From positions 3,841,501 to 3,905,500 of the forward strand of contig NZ_CP045298.1 in assembly GCF_009363115.1 (NCBI RefSeq): a stretch of DNA of 64,000 bases, read 5' to 3'. This DNA comes from Paenibacillus brasilensis. Its GTDB lineage: Bacteria > Bacillota > Bacilli > Paenibacillales > Paenibacillaceae. A model generated the notes under the pieces. That model was not told the DNA's origin and made no database searches. It saw nothing but the letters and a program-made list of their open reading frames with translations. This document shows, piece by piece, positions 52,593-61,785 of the stretch (position 1 is the stretch's first letter; every line of letters begins with the position of its first letter). The translations under genes and the position numbers were made by a program.

Positions 52593-53633
52593 ATAAGGGA
52601 AAATTATCTTCTTTTTTTAGTGTTAACGTTTGTGCTTTTTACCTTTCCGGTAAGCTCTGCGTTCGCTGCAGCTGACTTTCCGAATACGTCAACGAACGGA
52701 ATGACTGGCTTTGCTGGACAGACTAAAAATGAAAATGGAGCTTCCAAGCCTAGTACAACCGGGGGCAAGAACGGTCAGGTTATCTATATCAACAATCTTA
52801 ACGATTTGAAAAACCAGTTAGGGGATTCCACTCCAAAAATTTTGGTGATTGAAAAGAATATTTCTGCCTCCTCCAAAACCGTTGTCAATATCGGCTCCAA
52901 CAAATCGCTCATTGGTTCTTACGCGCAAAACAAGCTGGTCAATATTCATTTGAAAACAACAGCTAATTCAGGAAATGTAATCTTTCAAAACTTAACTTTT
53001 GAACACAGTGCCAACATTAACGGTAACGATGACATCCAGTTATATCTTACTGCGGGGACTAACTATTGGATTGATCACGTTACTTTTGCGGGTCACAATT
53101 ATGATCCGAATGGTTCGGATTTGGACAAGCTTTTGTATATAGGGCAATCGGCCGATTATGTAACCATCAGTAATTCGAAGTTTGCTAATCATAAATATGG
53201 TCTTATTCTGGGTTATCCTGATGACGGTAATAAAAATTATGATGGCATGCCCCATATCACAATTGCCAATAATTATTTTGAAAACTTGCTTGTCCGTGGC
53301 CCAGGGCTTATGAGATATGGATATTTCCATGTTAAAAATAACTATATTAATAACTTCCAACTGGCTTACACCATAGCTACGAATGCAAGAATTTATTCCG
53401 AGTACAACTGCTTTGGCAAAGGTAGTGAAAAAGGTGGTATTCTTGATGATAAAGCCAATGGCGAGTTTAAAGACGTGGGGAGTTTTCCCGCCATCAAAAA
53501 CCAAAAATCGCGTGTAACCAGCTGGAATCCAAGCAAGAACTACAGCTACCAGGTTCAAACGCCTGAATATACCAAAGAGTTTGTAACTAAATATGCCGGT
53601 TCGTCCAATACAACCTTGGTATTTGGGAAATAA
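52593..53633 (+). CDS. Secreted pectate lyase, PL1 family (start codon uncertain)
   Basis: The mature enzyme (from about [18 protein letters not shown]) has the parallel beta-helix pattern of PL1 lyases: [48 protein letters not shown] (W-I-D-H-x-x-F with acidic calcium ligands) and [23 protein letters not shown]. It cleaves pectate outside the cell by beta-elimination. The signal peptide runs from ATA 52593 ([20 protein letters not shown] and cleavage near AFAA) and follows AAAGGATGATG. The first standard start, GTG 52620, would drop the charged n-region and has no ribosome site. So translation begins at a rare ATA, or the start codon is mutated and expression is low. Confidence 0.8.
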   Translation: MRENYLLFLVLTFVLFTFPVSSAFAAADFPNTSTNGMTGFAGQTKNENGASKPSTTGGKNGQVIYINNLNDLKNQLGDSTPKILVIEKNISASSKTVVNIGSNKSLIGSYAQNKLVNIHLKTTANSGNVIFQNLTFEHSANINGNDDIQLYLTAGTNYWIDHVTFAGHNYDPNGSDLDKLLYIGQSADYVTISNSKFANHKYGLILGYPDDGNKNYDGMPHITIANNYFENLLVRGPGLMRYGYFHVKNNYINNFQLAYTIATNARIYSEYNCFGKGSEKGGILDDKANGEFKDVGSFPAIKNQKSRVTSWNPSKNYSYQVQTPEYTKEFVTKYAGSSNTTLVFGK

Positions 53634-53644
53634 CTCTCAATTTA

Positions 53645-53672
53645 TTGCAAATGCATTTTTATCTGCTATACT
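53645..53672 (+). promoter_or_regulatory. Sigma-A promoter of the ABC-F-like leader
   Basis: TTGCAA at 53645-53650, 16-base spacer, TATACT at 53667-53672. Confidence 0.6.
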
Positions 53673-53803
53673 GACTTCAAGCAAGCATCCCATGAAAAGG
53701 AAGGTAACCATACGTCCGATTAAGTAAGCACACTGATTTTCCCATTGAACTGCACAGTTACTGGCAGGCGGCTGCAAGCTGCAACGGGAGAAGTGTGTCT
53801 GAA

Positions 53804-53890
53804 ATGAGAGTTGGGACGTATGCGTTTATTCCGGAACGGGAGTCGGTTTTTTCGTTCATGGTTTTATTTTTGCATAAGCGTATGTTCTGA
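53804..53890 (+). CDS. Leader peptide uORF (28 aa) before the ABC-F-like gene
   Basis: ATG 53804 with GGGAGAAG upstream opens a 28-codon frame (MRVGTYAFIPERESVFSF, then a hydrophobic end) that closes at 53890, just before a terminator hairpin. Antibiotic-resistance ABC-F genes are often controlled by a short translated leader and a terminator. The order here is the same. Evidence for translation is only positional. Confidence 0.45.
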   Translation: MRVGTYAFIPERESVFSFMVLFLHKRMF

Positions 53891-53926
53891 AACGATCATA
53901 GTAGTCATTCTATTTTCCTTGTATGC

Positions 53927-53956
53927 AAGCCGCAGCCTTCTGCGGCTTTTTTTTAT
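53927..53956 (+). terminator. Leader terminator (attenuator) of the ABC-F-like gene
   Basis: AAGCCGCAG pairs with CTGCGGCTT over the loop CCTT, followed by eight T. Upstream GCGGCT near 53769 could pair with AGCCGC of the first arm and so prevent the hairpin, giving an antiterminator. Confidence 0.75.
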
Positions 53957-53999
53957 TGCTTCCGGCGTGAAGACCGGACTGGGAAAGGATGATGATGGT

Positions 54000-54950
54000 A
54001 TGAAAACCATTTTACGTGTTCGCAATGTAGTAAAGGAATGGAACGGAATCCCTTTGTTTGAGAATATATCGCTGGAAGTGACGGAGGGAGAACGGCTCAC
54101 GCTGTTTGGAAGAAATGGAGCGGGAAAAACGACGCTATTACGAATATTACTCGGAGATGAAGCGCCAACTTCTGGTCAAGTAGAGCATGATTTACCGCTG
54201 GAAGAGCGTGGCTGGCTGAAACAGCAGGATACGGTGAATTTGTCCCGGACGGCACTGGAGGCTGCACAGCAGGCCAGCCCACAGCACTGGCACCTCAAGC
54301 AAGCGTTGGGACAGCTGGAAGCTGACCTGGCCGATGCTGGAAAGGACGCGGAGCATCACCTGGAGCGTTACGGCGAACTGAGGGATGAATACGAACGCCT
54401 GCAAGGCTTTGCCTGGGAGTCTGAGGTGGAAAAGGCGCTTACCCGAATGGGAATGCCTGCGGAGACGTGGTCTATTGCCTATGGCGATCTGAGCGGCGGG
54501 CAAAAGACCAGAGTGCGGTTGGCCGGGCTGATGGTCAGCCAGCCGAAGCTGCTGGTGCTGGATGAGCCGACGAACTACTTTGATATTGAAACTCGAGAAA
54601 TTGTAGAGGATTCTTTGCGCAGCTACGACGGGGCGCTGGTGCTTGTCTCGCATGATCGGGAACTGGTGCGGAGCGTGGCAAACCGCTTGCTCGATATGAA
54701 GCCGGGAGGCGGGTATGAAATCTATCAGGGAACAGCCGATGAAAAGCAAGAAGACGAGCGAAGCCGTCAACGGGAGCCAGAGGATCAGGAGCAACGAGAA
54801 GAGCGTCTACGATTACAGTTGCGACTGACGGAGCTGATGGGCATGACGGGTATAATGGACGGGAACGATGAGCATCTGAGCGAAATCAGACGCATTCGCG
54901 CCAGACTGGATCGGCTGGATTTTTCAAGTATTCATAAGAATGAAGTGTAG
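54000..54950 (+). CDS. Single-domain ABC-F-like ATPase
   Basis: Start 54000 follows AAAGGATG; an upstream in-frame extension would cross the terminator. The 316 residues hold one ABC domain with Walker A GRNGAGKTT, a helical arm rich in charged residues (about 95-140), LSGGQKTRVRLAGL, Walker B LLVLDEPTNYFD and SHDRELV. This DEPTNxxD form and the arm are typical of ABC-F translation factors, but those have two ABC domains. Here the first-domain pattern is followed directly by an acidic coiled coil (about 250-310) similar to an ABC-F C-terminal extension. The protein has no membrane segment. It may act on ribosomes as a dimer, or be a shortened relative. Confidence 0.7.
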   Translation: MKTILRVRNVVKEWNGIPLFENISLEVTEGERLTLFGRNGAGKTTLLRILLGDEAPTSGQVEHDLPLEERGWLKQQDTVNLSRTALEAAQQASPQHWHLKQALGQLEADLADAGKDAEHHLERYGELRDEYERLQGFAWESEVEKALTRMGMPAETWSIAYGDLSGGQKTRVRLAGLMVSQPKLLVLDEPTNYFDIETREIVEDSLRSYDGALVLVSHDRELVRSVANRLLDMKPGGGYEIYQGTADEKQEDERSRQREPEDQEQREERLRLQLRLTELMGMTGIMDGNDEHLSEIRRIRARLDRLDFSSIHKNEV

Positions 54951-54957
54951 GCCCTGC

Positions 54958-54986
54958 TTGCCAAAGCGCGGTAGTTTGCATATAAT
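54958..54986 (+). promoter_or_regulatory. Sigma-A promoter of pheST
   Basis: TTGCCA at 54958-54963, 17-base spacer, TATAAT at 54981-54986, a few bases after the ABC-F-like gene. Confidence 0.8.
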
Positions 54987-55007
54987 AATGAACAATAGTT
55001 TGAAATT

Positions 55008-55340
55008 GAAAATGTCTTGATGGAGAAGAGTAGACAGTGTCCGATTGAACAGGGAGGAAGCGTCGTAGGATTGAGAGCGTTTCTGCAAATAATGGGCTGT
55101 TGAAGTTCGCTCCGGAGCAGTTCCTTGAACCTCAAGCGTCATGTAGATGACGAATGGGCAAGTAGAGGATACCGGTTCACGACCGTTACAACGTGCAGAG
55201 CGAGATGATGATGCATAGCGTGAATAAGCACCTGTATTGCCGAAAGGCAGAATAATAGGTGAGCTGAGCTTGATTGTCTAACGAGGGTGGTACCACGGTC
55301 TTTTCGTCCCTTACCGGGAGAAAGGACCTTTTTTTGTTGT
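55008..55340 (+). promoter_or_regulatory. T-box leader (phenylalanine, UUC specifier) with terminator
   Basis: T-box core GGGTGGTACCACGG at 55285-55298. The specifier is TTC at 55106-55108 in GAAG-TTC-GCTCC. The terminator pairs GTCTTTT with AAAGGAC and ends in seven T. Uncharged tRNA-Phe relieves termination of pheST. Confidence 0.9.
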
Positions 55341-55379
55341 CTGAAAAGCTGGAGATGAAGAAAGGGGACTGAACGGGCG

Positions 55380-56411
55380 ATGAGCGAAACCATCCAAATG
55401 AAGGAACATTTGCTGGCCTTGAAGGAAGAAGCACTGGAAGTATTGGAGAAGGTGGCAACAGCCAAGGAACTGGCTGATCTGCGGGTTAAGTATTCAGGTA
55501 AAAAGGGTGCGTTGACTGAGATTTTGCGTGGTATGGGCAAGCTGAGTGCGGAAGAGCGTCCAGTGGTTGGGCAGGTAGCCAATGAAGTGCGTGAGGCGAT
55601 TGAAGAAGTTGTCAACCGCAAACAGGACGAGTTCACGAAAGCAGAGACGAATGAGCGCTTGCAAGCTGAAAAAATCGACGTTACGCTGCCCGGGCGCGCA
55701 CTGCCACAAGGTGGAGTTCACCCGCTCAACAAAGTGATTGAGCAAATAGAAGACATTTTCACAGGCTTGGGTTACCGAGTTGCAGAGGGGCCGCAGGCAG
55801 AGACGGATTATTACAACTTCGAAGCATTAAATCTGCCTAAAAATCATCCGGCACGTGATATGCAGGATTCGTTTTATCTGACCGAGGATCTGTTAATGCG
55901 TACCCATACGTCACCAGTTCAGATTCGTGCGATGGAAGCCATGAAGGGTGAAACACCTATTAAGGTCATTTGTCCAGGCACGGTTTTCCGCCGTGATGAT
56001 GACGATGCAACACATTCCTTCCAATTCCACCAAATTGAGGGTCTTGTGGTTGGGAAAGACATTCGTATGAGTGATTTAAAAGGAACCTTGCTGCAATTTG
56101 CACGCGAAATGTTCGGGGAATCGACCGAAATTCGACTGCGTCCAAGCTTTTTTCCATTCACCGAGCCGAGTGCTGAGGTTGACGTTACCTTTGTGAAGAA
56201 AAATGGCGAACGCGTATGGATCGAAATTCTGGGCTGTGGAATGGTGCATCCAAAAGTGCTGGAAATGGGTGGTTTTGATCCCGAGGTGTACAGTGGTTTT
56301 GCATTCGGCATGGGTGTAGAGCGGATTGCCATTTTGAAATACGGTATTGACGATATTCGTCATTTCTATAATAGCGACCTGTCGTTCTTGAAACAGTTTG
56401 CACGTCAATAA
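55380..56411 (+). CDS. pheS: Phenylalanine-tRNA ligase alpha subunit
   Basis: AAAGGGGACT precedes the ATG. The 343 residues have an N-terminal coiled coil that binds tRNA (residues about 1-90), then the class II catalytic core with [36 protein letters not shown] (motif 2) and [17 protein letters not shown] (motif 3). With PheT it forms the alpha2-beta2 synthetase that charges tRNA-Phe. The start lies after the T-box terminator, so expression depends on phenylalanine charging. Confidence 0.97.
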   Translation: MSETIQMKEHLLALKEEALEVLEKVATAKELADLRVKYSGKKGALTEILRGMGKLSAEERPVVGQVANEVREAIEEVVNRKQDEFTKAETNERLQAEKIDVTLPGRALPQGGVHPLNKVIEQIEDIFTGLGYRVAEGPQAETDYYNFEALNLPKNHPARDMQDSFYLTEDLLMRTHTSPVQIRAMEAMKGETPIKVICPGTVFRRDDDDATHSFQFHQIEGLVVGKDIRMSDLKGTLLQFAREMFGESTEIRLRPSFFPFTEPSAEVDVTFVKKNGERVWIEILGCGMVHPKVLEMGGFDPEVYSGFAFGMGVERIAILKYGIDDIRHFYNSDLSFLKQFARQ

Positions 56412-56439
56412 ATAACTATATCAAGGGAAGTGAACCCAT

Positions 56440-58887
56440 ATGAAAGTATCATTCGAGTGGCTGTCCGATTATGTATCGCTGGATCAGGTGAGCGCGGAGG
56501 AGCTGGCAGAGAAAATCACCCGTTCGGGCATTGAAATAGATGAAGTCGAACATCGCAACCAAGGGATTACTGGCGTTGTTGTCGGTTATGTCAAAAGCAA
56601 GGAAAAGCATCCGGATGCAGACAAGCTGAATGTGTGTATTGTTGATGCGGGTCAGGGAGAAGATCTGCAAATCGTGTGTGGTGCCAAAAACGTGGACGCA
56701 GGTCAAAAGGTTCCTGTTGCCGTTGTAGGTGCAAAGCTACCGGGAGATTTTCATATTAAGAAGGCCAAGCTGCGTGGGGTTGTGTCCATGGGCATGATCT
56801 GCTCGGCTAAGGAACTCGGTATGAATGATAAGCTGCTGCCAAAAGAATTGCAGGAAGGTATTTTAGTGCTGCCAGAGGATGCTGAAATTGGTACGCCAAT
56901 TACGAAGCTTTTGGGGCTGGATGATTACGTACTGGATTTTGATTTGACACCGAACCGTTCGGACTGCTTGAGCATGCACGGAGCAGCCTATGAAGTAAGC
57001 GCCATTCTGGGTCGCGATATTTCATTGACTGACCCGGCGAAGGATCTGGTGGAAATCAGCGATGCAGCGGCAGACCATTTGTCCGTGAAAGTGGATACTC
57101 CTGAGCTGTGTACGCACTATGCAGCCCGTTATATTACAGGAGTAAAAGTGGGGGCTTCCCCATTGTGGATTCAAAACCGCCTGATGGCGGCGGGTATTCG
57201 TCCGATCAACAACATCGTAGATATTACGAACTATGTCATGCTGGAATACGGCCAGCCGTTGCATGCTTTTGACGCGGATAAGCTGGAAAATGGCAACATT
57301 GAAGTCCGACTCGCTCGCGCAGGCGAAACATTAATTACACTGGATGATCAGGAACGCAAGCTGGAGCCGCATATGCTGCTGATTACAGACGGTGTGAAGC
57401 CGATTGCATTGGCAGGCGTGATGGGTGGAGCCAATTCCGAGGTTACGGATGCGACGGTCAGCATTGCACTGGAATCCGCGAAGTTTGATGGCGGTACGGT
57501 TCGCAAAACCTCCCGTCAACTTGGACTACGTTCGGAAGCAAGTCTGCGTTTTGAAAAAGAGGTTGATCTAGGTGCAGTTATACCTGCTGTGAATCGTGCA
57601 GCTGCGCTGATTCAGCGCTACGCAGGGGGAACTGTACACCAGGGGATCGTGGAGGCTGCTTCTGCAAAAGCTGAAAATCGCATTATCAAGCTGTCGCTGG
57701 ATAAAATAAACCGATATTTGGGAACCGAACTGTCGCTGCTTGAGGTTAAAACGATTTTTGGCAGACTGCATTTTGGCTGCGGAGATGCAGAGCCAGGCGT
57801 TATGGAAGTTGAAGTGCCTACGCGCCGCGGGGATATTACCATTGATGTGGATCTTATCGAAGAAGTGGCTCGTCTGTACGGTTACGATAACATTCCGACT
57901 ACGCCTATTGAAGGGCCGACAACTCCGGGTGCATTGACGGCATCGCAATCACTGCGTCGCTCGCTGCGCAAATTGCTGGTGCATGGCGGCTGGCAAGAGA
58001 CCATCAGCTATTCGTTTGTGCATCCGCAGAGTACAGGGATGTTTAATGCCCTGACAGAAGGCAGCCAGCCGGTTCGTTTGGCAATGCCTATGAGTGAAGA
58101 CCGCAGCGTTTTGCGCACGAGCATTATCCCACAGATGTTGGATACAGCGGTATACAATATGAATCGGAAGCAGGAAAACCTGGCGATTTTTGAAACAGGC
58201 ACTGTATTTTTTACAGAAGAGCAAACATTAACTCGTCAGCCGCATGAAATTCAAGTGCTCAGTCTGCTGTTGACTGGAGTGCGTCGTGAAAAACAATGGA
58301 ATATTGGTGCTGAGAAGGTCGATTTCTTTGATATTAAAGGGGCGCTTGAAACGGTGTTCGACTATTTCGGGTTGAGTGGAAGCGTTCGTTATGTAGCTGA
58401 TCAACCACAAAATTATCATCCGGGACGTTCTGCATCGGTATGGCTGGATGTGAATGGGAATTCCCGGCGGATCGGTACGATTGGGCAGATCCATCCGGAA
58501 CTGCAGCAGTCTTATGGGCTGAATGATACGTATGTGGCGGAAATTGCTTTACAGCAAGTCATTGAACATGCCAACAGTCACATCCAATTTAGAGAGCTCG
58601 CTCGTTTCCCGTCTGTGGAACGTGACATTGCCCTCGTGGTTGACAAAGACGTTGAGGCAGGCGAACTGCTTCGTGTTATTTACGCTGCAGGTGGAGAGCT
58701 GTTGCAGGATGCACGGGTGTTTGATGTATTTACTGGCAGCAAGCTTGGTGAGGACAAGAAGAGCGTGGCTATTTCCCTGACCTACCGTCATTGGGAGCAC
58801 ACGCTTACGGATGAAGAGATTAATGCGGCGCATTCTCCTGTCGTTACGTCTCTGGAACAAACTTTTGGAGCGGAATTGAGAAAGTAG
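56440..58887 (+). CDS. pheT: Phenylalanine-tRNA ligase beta subunit
   Basis: AAGGGAAGTGAACCC precedes the ATG. The 815 residues have the full beta-subunit order: an EMAP-like tRNA-binding domain (about 40-150, HPDADKLNVCIVDAGQG), B3/B4 editing domain, B5 domain (NRYLGTELSLLEVKTI), the catalytic-like core (ETISYSFVHP), and the C-terminal FDX-ACB anticodon-binding domain (about 720-815, FPSVERDIALVVD). The editing site removes tyrosine mischarged to tRNA-Phe. It lies 28 bases after pheS. A strong terminator follows. Confidence 0.97.
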   Translation: MKVSFEWLSDYVSLDQVSAEELAEKITRSGIEIDEVEHRNQGITGVVVGYVKSKEKHPDADKLNVCIVDAGQGEDLQIVCGAKNVDAGQKVPVAVVGAKLPGDFHIKKAKLRGVVSMGMICSAKELGMNDKLLPKELQEGILVLPEDAEIGTPITKLLGLDDYVLDFDLTPNRSDCLSMHGAAYEVSAILGRDISLTDPAKDLVEISDAAADHLSVKVDTPELCTHYAARYITGVKVGASPLWIQNRLMAAGIRPINNIVDITNYVMLEYGQPLHAFDADKLENGNIEVRLARAGETLITLDDQERKLEPHMLLITDGVKPIALAGVMGGANSEVTDATVSIALESAKFDGGTVRKTSRQLGLRSEASLRFEKEVDLGAVIPAVNRAAALIQRYAGGTVHQGIVEAASAKAENRIIKLSLDKINRYLGTELSLLEVKTIFGRLHFGCGDAEPGVMEVEVPTRRGDITIDVDLIEEVARLYGYDNIPTTPIEGPTTPGALTASQSLRRSLRKLLVHGGWQETISYSFVHPQSTGMFNALTEGSQPVRLAMPMSEDRSVLRTSIIPQMLDTAVYNMNRKQENLAIFETGTVFFTEEQTLTRQPHEIQVLSLLLTGVRREKQWNIGAEKVDFFDIKGALETVFDYFGLSGSVRYVADQPQNYHPGRSASVWLDVNGNSRRIGTIGQIHPELQQSYGLNDTYVAEIALQQVIEHANSHIQFRELARFPSVERDIALVVDKDVEAGELLRVIYAAGGELLQDARVFDVFTGSKLGEDKKSVAISLTYRHWEHTLTDEEINAAHSPVVTSLEQTFGAELRK

Positions 58888-58900
58888 CAGGAAATGCGTG

Positions 58901-58945
58901 AAGCCGTATCGAATCTTAGTGACAGAGGTTCGATACGGCTTTTTG
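58901..58945 (+). terminator. Terminator of pheST
   Basis: AAGCCGTATCGAA at 58901-58913 pairs with TTCGATACGGCTT at 58929-58941, followed by T residues. Confidence 0.9.
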
Positions 58946-59094
58946 GCCTATCATCATTGAAGCTCTCTACTCTGATATTCACCCGCTGCGGGGAAGCCGG
59001 ACTATGGGGTTGAACGCTTCACGAAGGGCGGGGTACCATAGAACCGGATACAACTTAGAATCGACATACAGTAGTATTGAAGGAGGGCATAATT

Positions 59095-61119
59095 GTGACT
59101 ACACCGGATCGCACTCGCGTCACTGTAGAGATCTACGGTACTTCTTATAGACTCGTCGGCAGTAATCCCGATTATATGAAACAGGTTGCCAATTACGTGG
59201 ATGAACGCATGCACAGTATTTCTCAAGCTCATTCGCGTCTGGATATGCCCCGAATTGCCGTGCTGGCTGCAGTCCATATGGCAGAAGAGGCCGTACAAAT
59301 TCAGGAAATTCAGAGCCATATGAACCGATTAGCCGCAGAACGTGCAGAACTTCGGGGAGAGCTGGCACAGCTCCAGACAGCCCTTGGAGAACAGCAGCAG
59401 AAAAATACAGATATGCAGCAGTCTCTTATTCAATTGAAGGAAGAGAAGGAAGCAAGCCAGAAGAAATTGGCAGAAACCGAATCCATATCAGCCAAGGAAA
59501 TTGCTGAATTGAGGAAAAGGCTGGAACAGCAGGAGAAAAAAGCAGCCGAGCTTGAAAATGAACAAAAGCAGGCTAAACGTGAATTAGAGGAGTCCCGTCA
59601 GGAAGCTTCCCGCAAATTGAAAGAGCAGCAGGAAGCCGCAAATGCACGTATGCGGCAAGTGGAAGAGCAATCGAAGAAGGATTTGGCTGAGGCAGCAAAA
59701 CAGGCTGAAGCCAAGCTTTTGGCTGCGGAGAAGACTCATCAGGAACGTCAGCGTACAGAATTGGACAAGCTGCGTGCTGCTTTGCAGCAGGAGCATAGCC
59801 AGAAGGCAACTGAATGGCAAACCAAGTGGTCCGGGCTCAATGAGCAGCTGGAGCAGGAGCGTACACAGGCGCAGCAAGAGCTAAGTGAGAAAAATCTCCA
59901 GTACCAGGAAGCGGAGAAACGAGCCGAGGAAGCTGCACTGGAGCAGGAGATACGGATCGAGGAGCTTCAGGAGCAATTGGACGAGTTGCAGGCAGGCAAA
60001 GCAGAGCTGGCAACCCGCTTAAGAGAAGCGCAAGAGCAAGCAACCGTATTGAAGCAGCAGCAATCCGAGCTGGAATCCCAGCTGGAAACACAGCGGAAGG
60101 TCGCAGCAGAACGGGAACAGGCGGATGTGCTTGCGCGTGAAGAGCTGCAAGGCCGTTATGATCTTTTGGCTACGGAAGCCAAGGCTGTGCAGCAGCAAGC
60201 AGCTAAGCTAGAGGAAGAGCAGCGCCGGATGCAGAAGCTGCTGGAGCAAGCACATGTTTCCTCTCGCAAGTTGCAAAGCGAACTGGCTGCACTGGCTGAA
60301 AGCGAGAAGTCATGGCAGAAGCTTGCTGAGGAACGTCAGCATGCTGTTGATGAACTGAAGCTTTTGATACAGGAGGCACGTGAGCAGAAGGAAGTAACGC
60401 AGGAGCAATTGCAGCATGCGGAGGCTGAAGTAGAAGCTGTTAATAGCAAGTTTGCTGTACAACAGCAGCATCTGTTACAGCTGGAAGCCAAAATCAAGGA
60501 GCTTTCGTCTGAGCTAATACAAGTTCAGGATGAGCTGGAGCAGGCAAACGATCGTGAGCAGGAAGGAATTCGGGCGTACAACATGCTTCAGGAGCAGCAC
60601 AGCAGCATAAAGAGCCGTGCTGAGCAATTAGAGCAGAACATAAAGAAACTCCAGCGCGAAGATAGCGAACGGCAAAGTGAATTGGAGCGTACTGAAGAGG
60701 AATTGTTGGAGTGGCAACTTAAATATGAGCAGTTGAAGGCCGAGGTAGAACGTTGGGAGGCTGAAGATGCTGTACGTAAGGAAGAATTTGCTGCGTGGGA
60801 ACGTGAAATCGCTGTAACGGTTGAGCAAAGGGAGCAACTGCAGGAGGAGATTCGTTTGGCAGTTGAAGCTGCCGAAACGGCGAAGGCTGAACAGCAATCT
60901 GTAGAGCAGGAACGGCTTGCTCTACAGTCTGAGCTTAATGAAGTAGGGCAAAAATATGAAATGGCGGCTCATCAGCTTCGTCTTTTACAAGTTCAACAGG
61001 ATGTAGATCGGGAAAATACAGAAAAGATTTCAACGGAATTGCATCAATTACAGGAAGAATACACTAAGCTTCAAACGGAGTACAATGAATGGATTGAGCT
61101 TATCGAACAGGATCAGTAG
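59095..61119 (+). CDS. zapA: ZapA domain fused to a very long coiled coil
   Basis: GTG 59095 follows GGAGGG. The 674 residues begin with a complete ZapA domain (1-90: TRVTVEIYGTSYRLVGSNPD, YVDERMHSISQAHSRLDMPR, AVLAAVHMAEE), the cell-division protein that bundles FtsZ. ZapA alone is about 85-100 residues. Here about 580 residues of nearly continuous Glu/Gln/Lys/Ala-rich coiled coil follow, with no globular domain visible. The gene lies between pheT and mutS2 as zapA does in Bacillus, so it is the resident zapA. The extension may make a filament or spacer at the Z-ring. The symbol refers to the N-terminal domain. Confidence 0.85.
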   Translation: MTTPDRTRVTVEIYGTSYRLVGSNPDYMKQVANYVDERMHSISQAHSRLDMPRIAVLAAVHMAEEAVQIQEIQSHMNRLAAERAELRGELAQLQTALGEQQQKNTDMQQSLIQLKEEKEASQKKLAETESISAKEIAELRKRLEQQEKKAAELENEQKQAKRELEESRQEASRKLKEQQEAANARMRQVEEQSKKDLAEAAKQAEAKLLAAEKTHQERQRTELDKLRAALQQEHSQKATEWQTKWSGLNEQLEQERTQAQQELSEKNLQYQEAEKRAEEAALEQEIRIEELQEQLDELQAGKAELATRLREAQEQATVLKQQQSELESQLETQRKVAAEREQADVLAREELQGRYDLLATEAKAVQQQAAKLEEEQRRMQKLLEQAHVSSRKLQSELAALAESEKSWQKLAEERQHAVDELKLLIQEAREQKEVTQEQLQHAEAEVEAVNSKFAVQQQHLLQLEAKIKELSSELIQVQDELEQANDREQEGIRAYNMLQEQHSSIKSRAEQLEQNIKKLQREDSERQSELERTEEELLEWQLKYEQLKAEVERWEAEDAVRKEEFAAWEREIAVTVEQREQLQEEIRLAVEAAETAKAEQQSVEQERLALQSELNEVGQKYEMAAHQLRLLQVQQDVDRENTEKISTELHQLQEEYTKLQTEYNEWIELIEQDQ

Positions 61120-61144
61120 ATACGGATTATAGATGTAACGCAAA

Positions 61145-61172
61145 TCCCCGGCTGCTTATCGCCGGGGACTTA
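61145..61172 (+). terminator. Terminator of the zapA gene
   Basis: TCCCCGGC pairs with GCCGGGGA over an 8-base loop, followed by CTTATTT. Confidence 0.75.
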
Positions 61173-61210
61173 TTTGTATATTGGATCACGTAAGTGTTGT
61201 GTACATGACA

Positions 61211-61253
61211 AAAAGCTGTCCTTTGGCAGAACAAATCTGCTTGGGACAGCTTT
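61211..61253 (-). terminator. Terminator of the small membrane protein gene
   Basis: AAAGCTGTCC and GGACAGCTTT form a perfect stem; on the minus strand it runs into TTTTTG. Confidence 0.75.
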
Positions 61254-61272
61254 GCCGCAATGTAAACCGAAA

Positions 61273-61632
61273 TTAATCCTTGGCCTTACGACCAGCTTCA
61301 AAAGGTGTCGTTACCGGAATGAACAGATCTATAATCCCGATAACCAATGCAGCGAGCAATGCACCCATTACAGAAACACTCACACTGGTCACAATATATT
61401 GAGATACCCAGATAACCAGAGCGCTCACCAGAAAACCTACGATACCGCGTCCGAATGGAGAAACGCGCCGACCGAACATGGCCTCAATGATATAACCAAT
61501 CAAGGCAATGACAATCGCAAGGATCAGGGCGCTCCAAAAGCCGCCTACACTAAATCCGGGAACGATCCAGCTTACGACCATCAGAACCAGAGCGGCCACG
61601 ATGAAACGTACAATGTGCCCAAGAATGCTCAC
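61273..61632 (-). CDS. Phage-holin-family (YvlD-like) four-TM membrane protein
   Basis: GTG start at 61632 preceded by GAAGGAGGTTATTCC. The 119 residues form four tightly packed transmembrane helices (about 5-25, 30-50, 60-80 and 88-108). The order is VSWIVPGFSVGGFWSALILA, then GRRVSPFGRGIVGFLVSALV, then LAALVIGIIDLFIPV. This is the superfamily IV holin/YvlD pattern. Despite the name, chromosomal members are not phage lysis genes; they are envelope-stress-type membrane proteins. There is no phage gene nearby. Confidence 0.8.
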   Translation of the reverse strand: MSILGHIVRFIVAALVLMVVSWIVPGFSVGGFWSALILAIVIALIGYIIEAMFGRRVSPFGRGIVGFLVSALVIWVSQYIVTSVSVSVMGALLAALVIGIIDLFIPVTTPFEAGRKAKD

Positions 61633-61785
61633 GGAATAACCTCCTTCGTTTTTTTGAATTTACAGGGTTAGACAAAGGTTAGTGTGTGGCATAAGGAGCT
61701 TTCTTATGTGTAAAACAGTGTTGGCAAATAGCGTAAGTTTGCGGCTTTCGGTATAATATAGATATAAGTGAAAGGAGTAGTGAAG

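Noticed and set aside
53811-53999. N-terminal extension of the ABC-F-like protein to 379 residues
   Set aside because: The extension starts from TTG without a good ribosome site and runs through a strong terminator; the start at 54000 matches normal ABC proteins.
61273-61632. Prophage lysis gene (holin annotation)
   Set aside because: The YvlD-like family is chromosomal and no endolysin, capsid or other phage gene is nearby.
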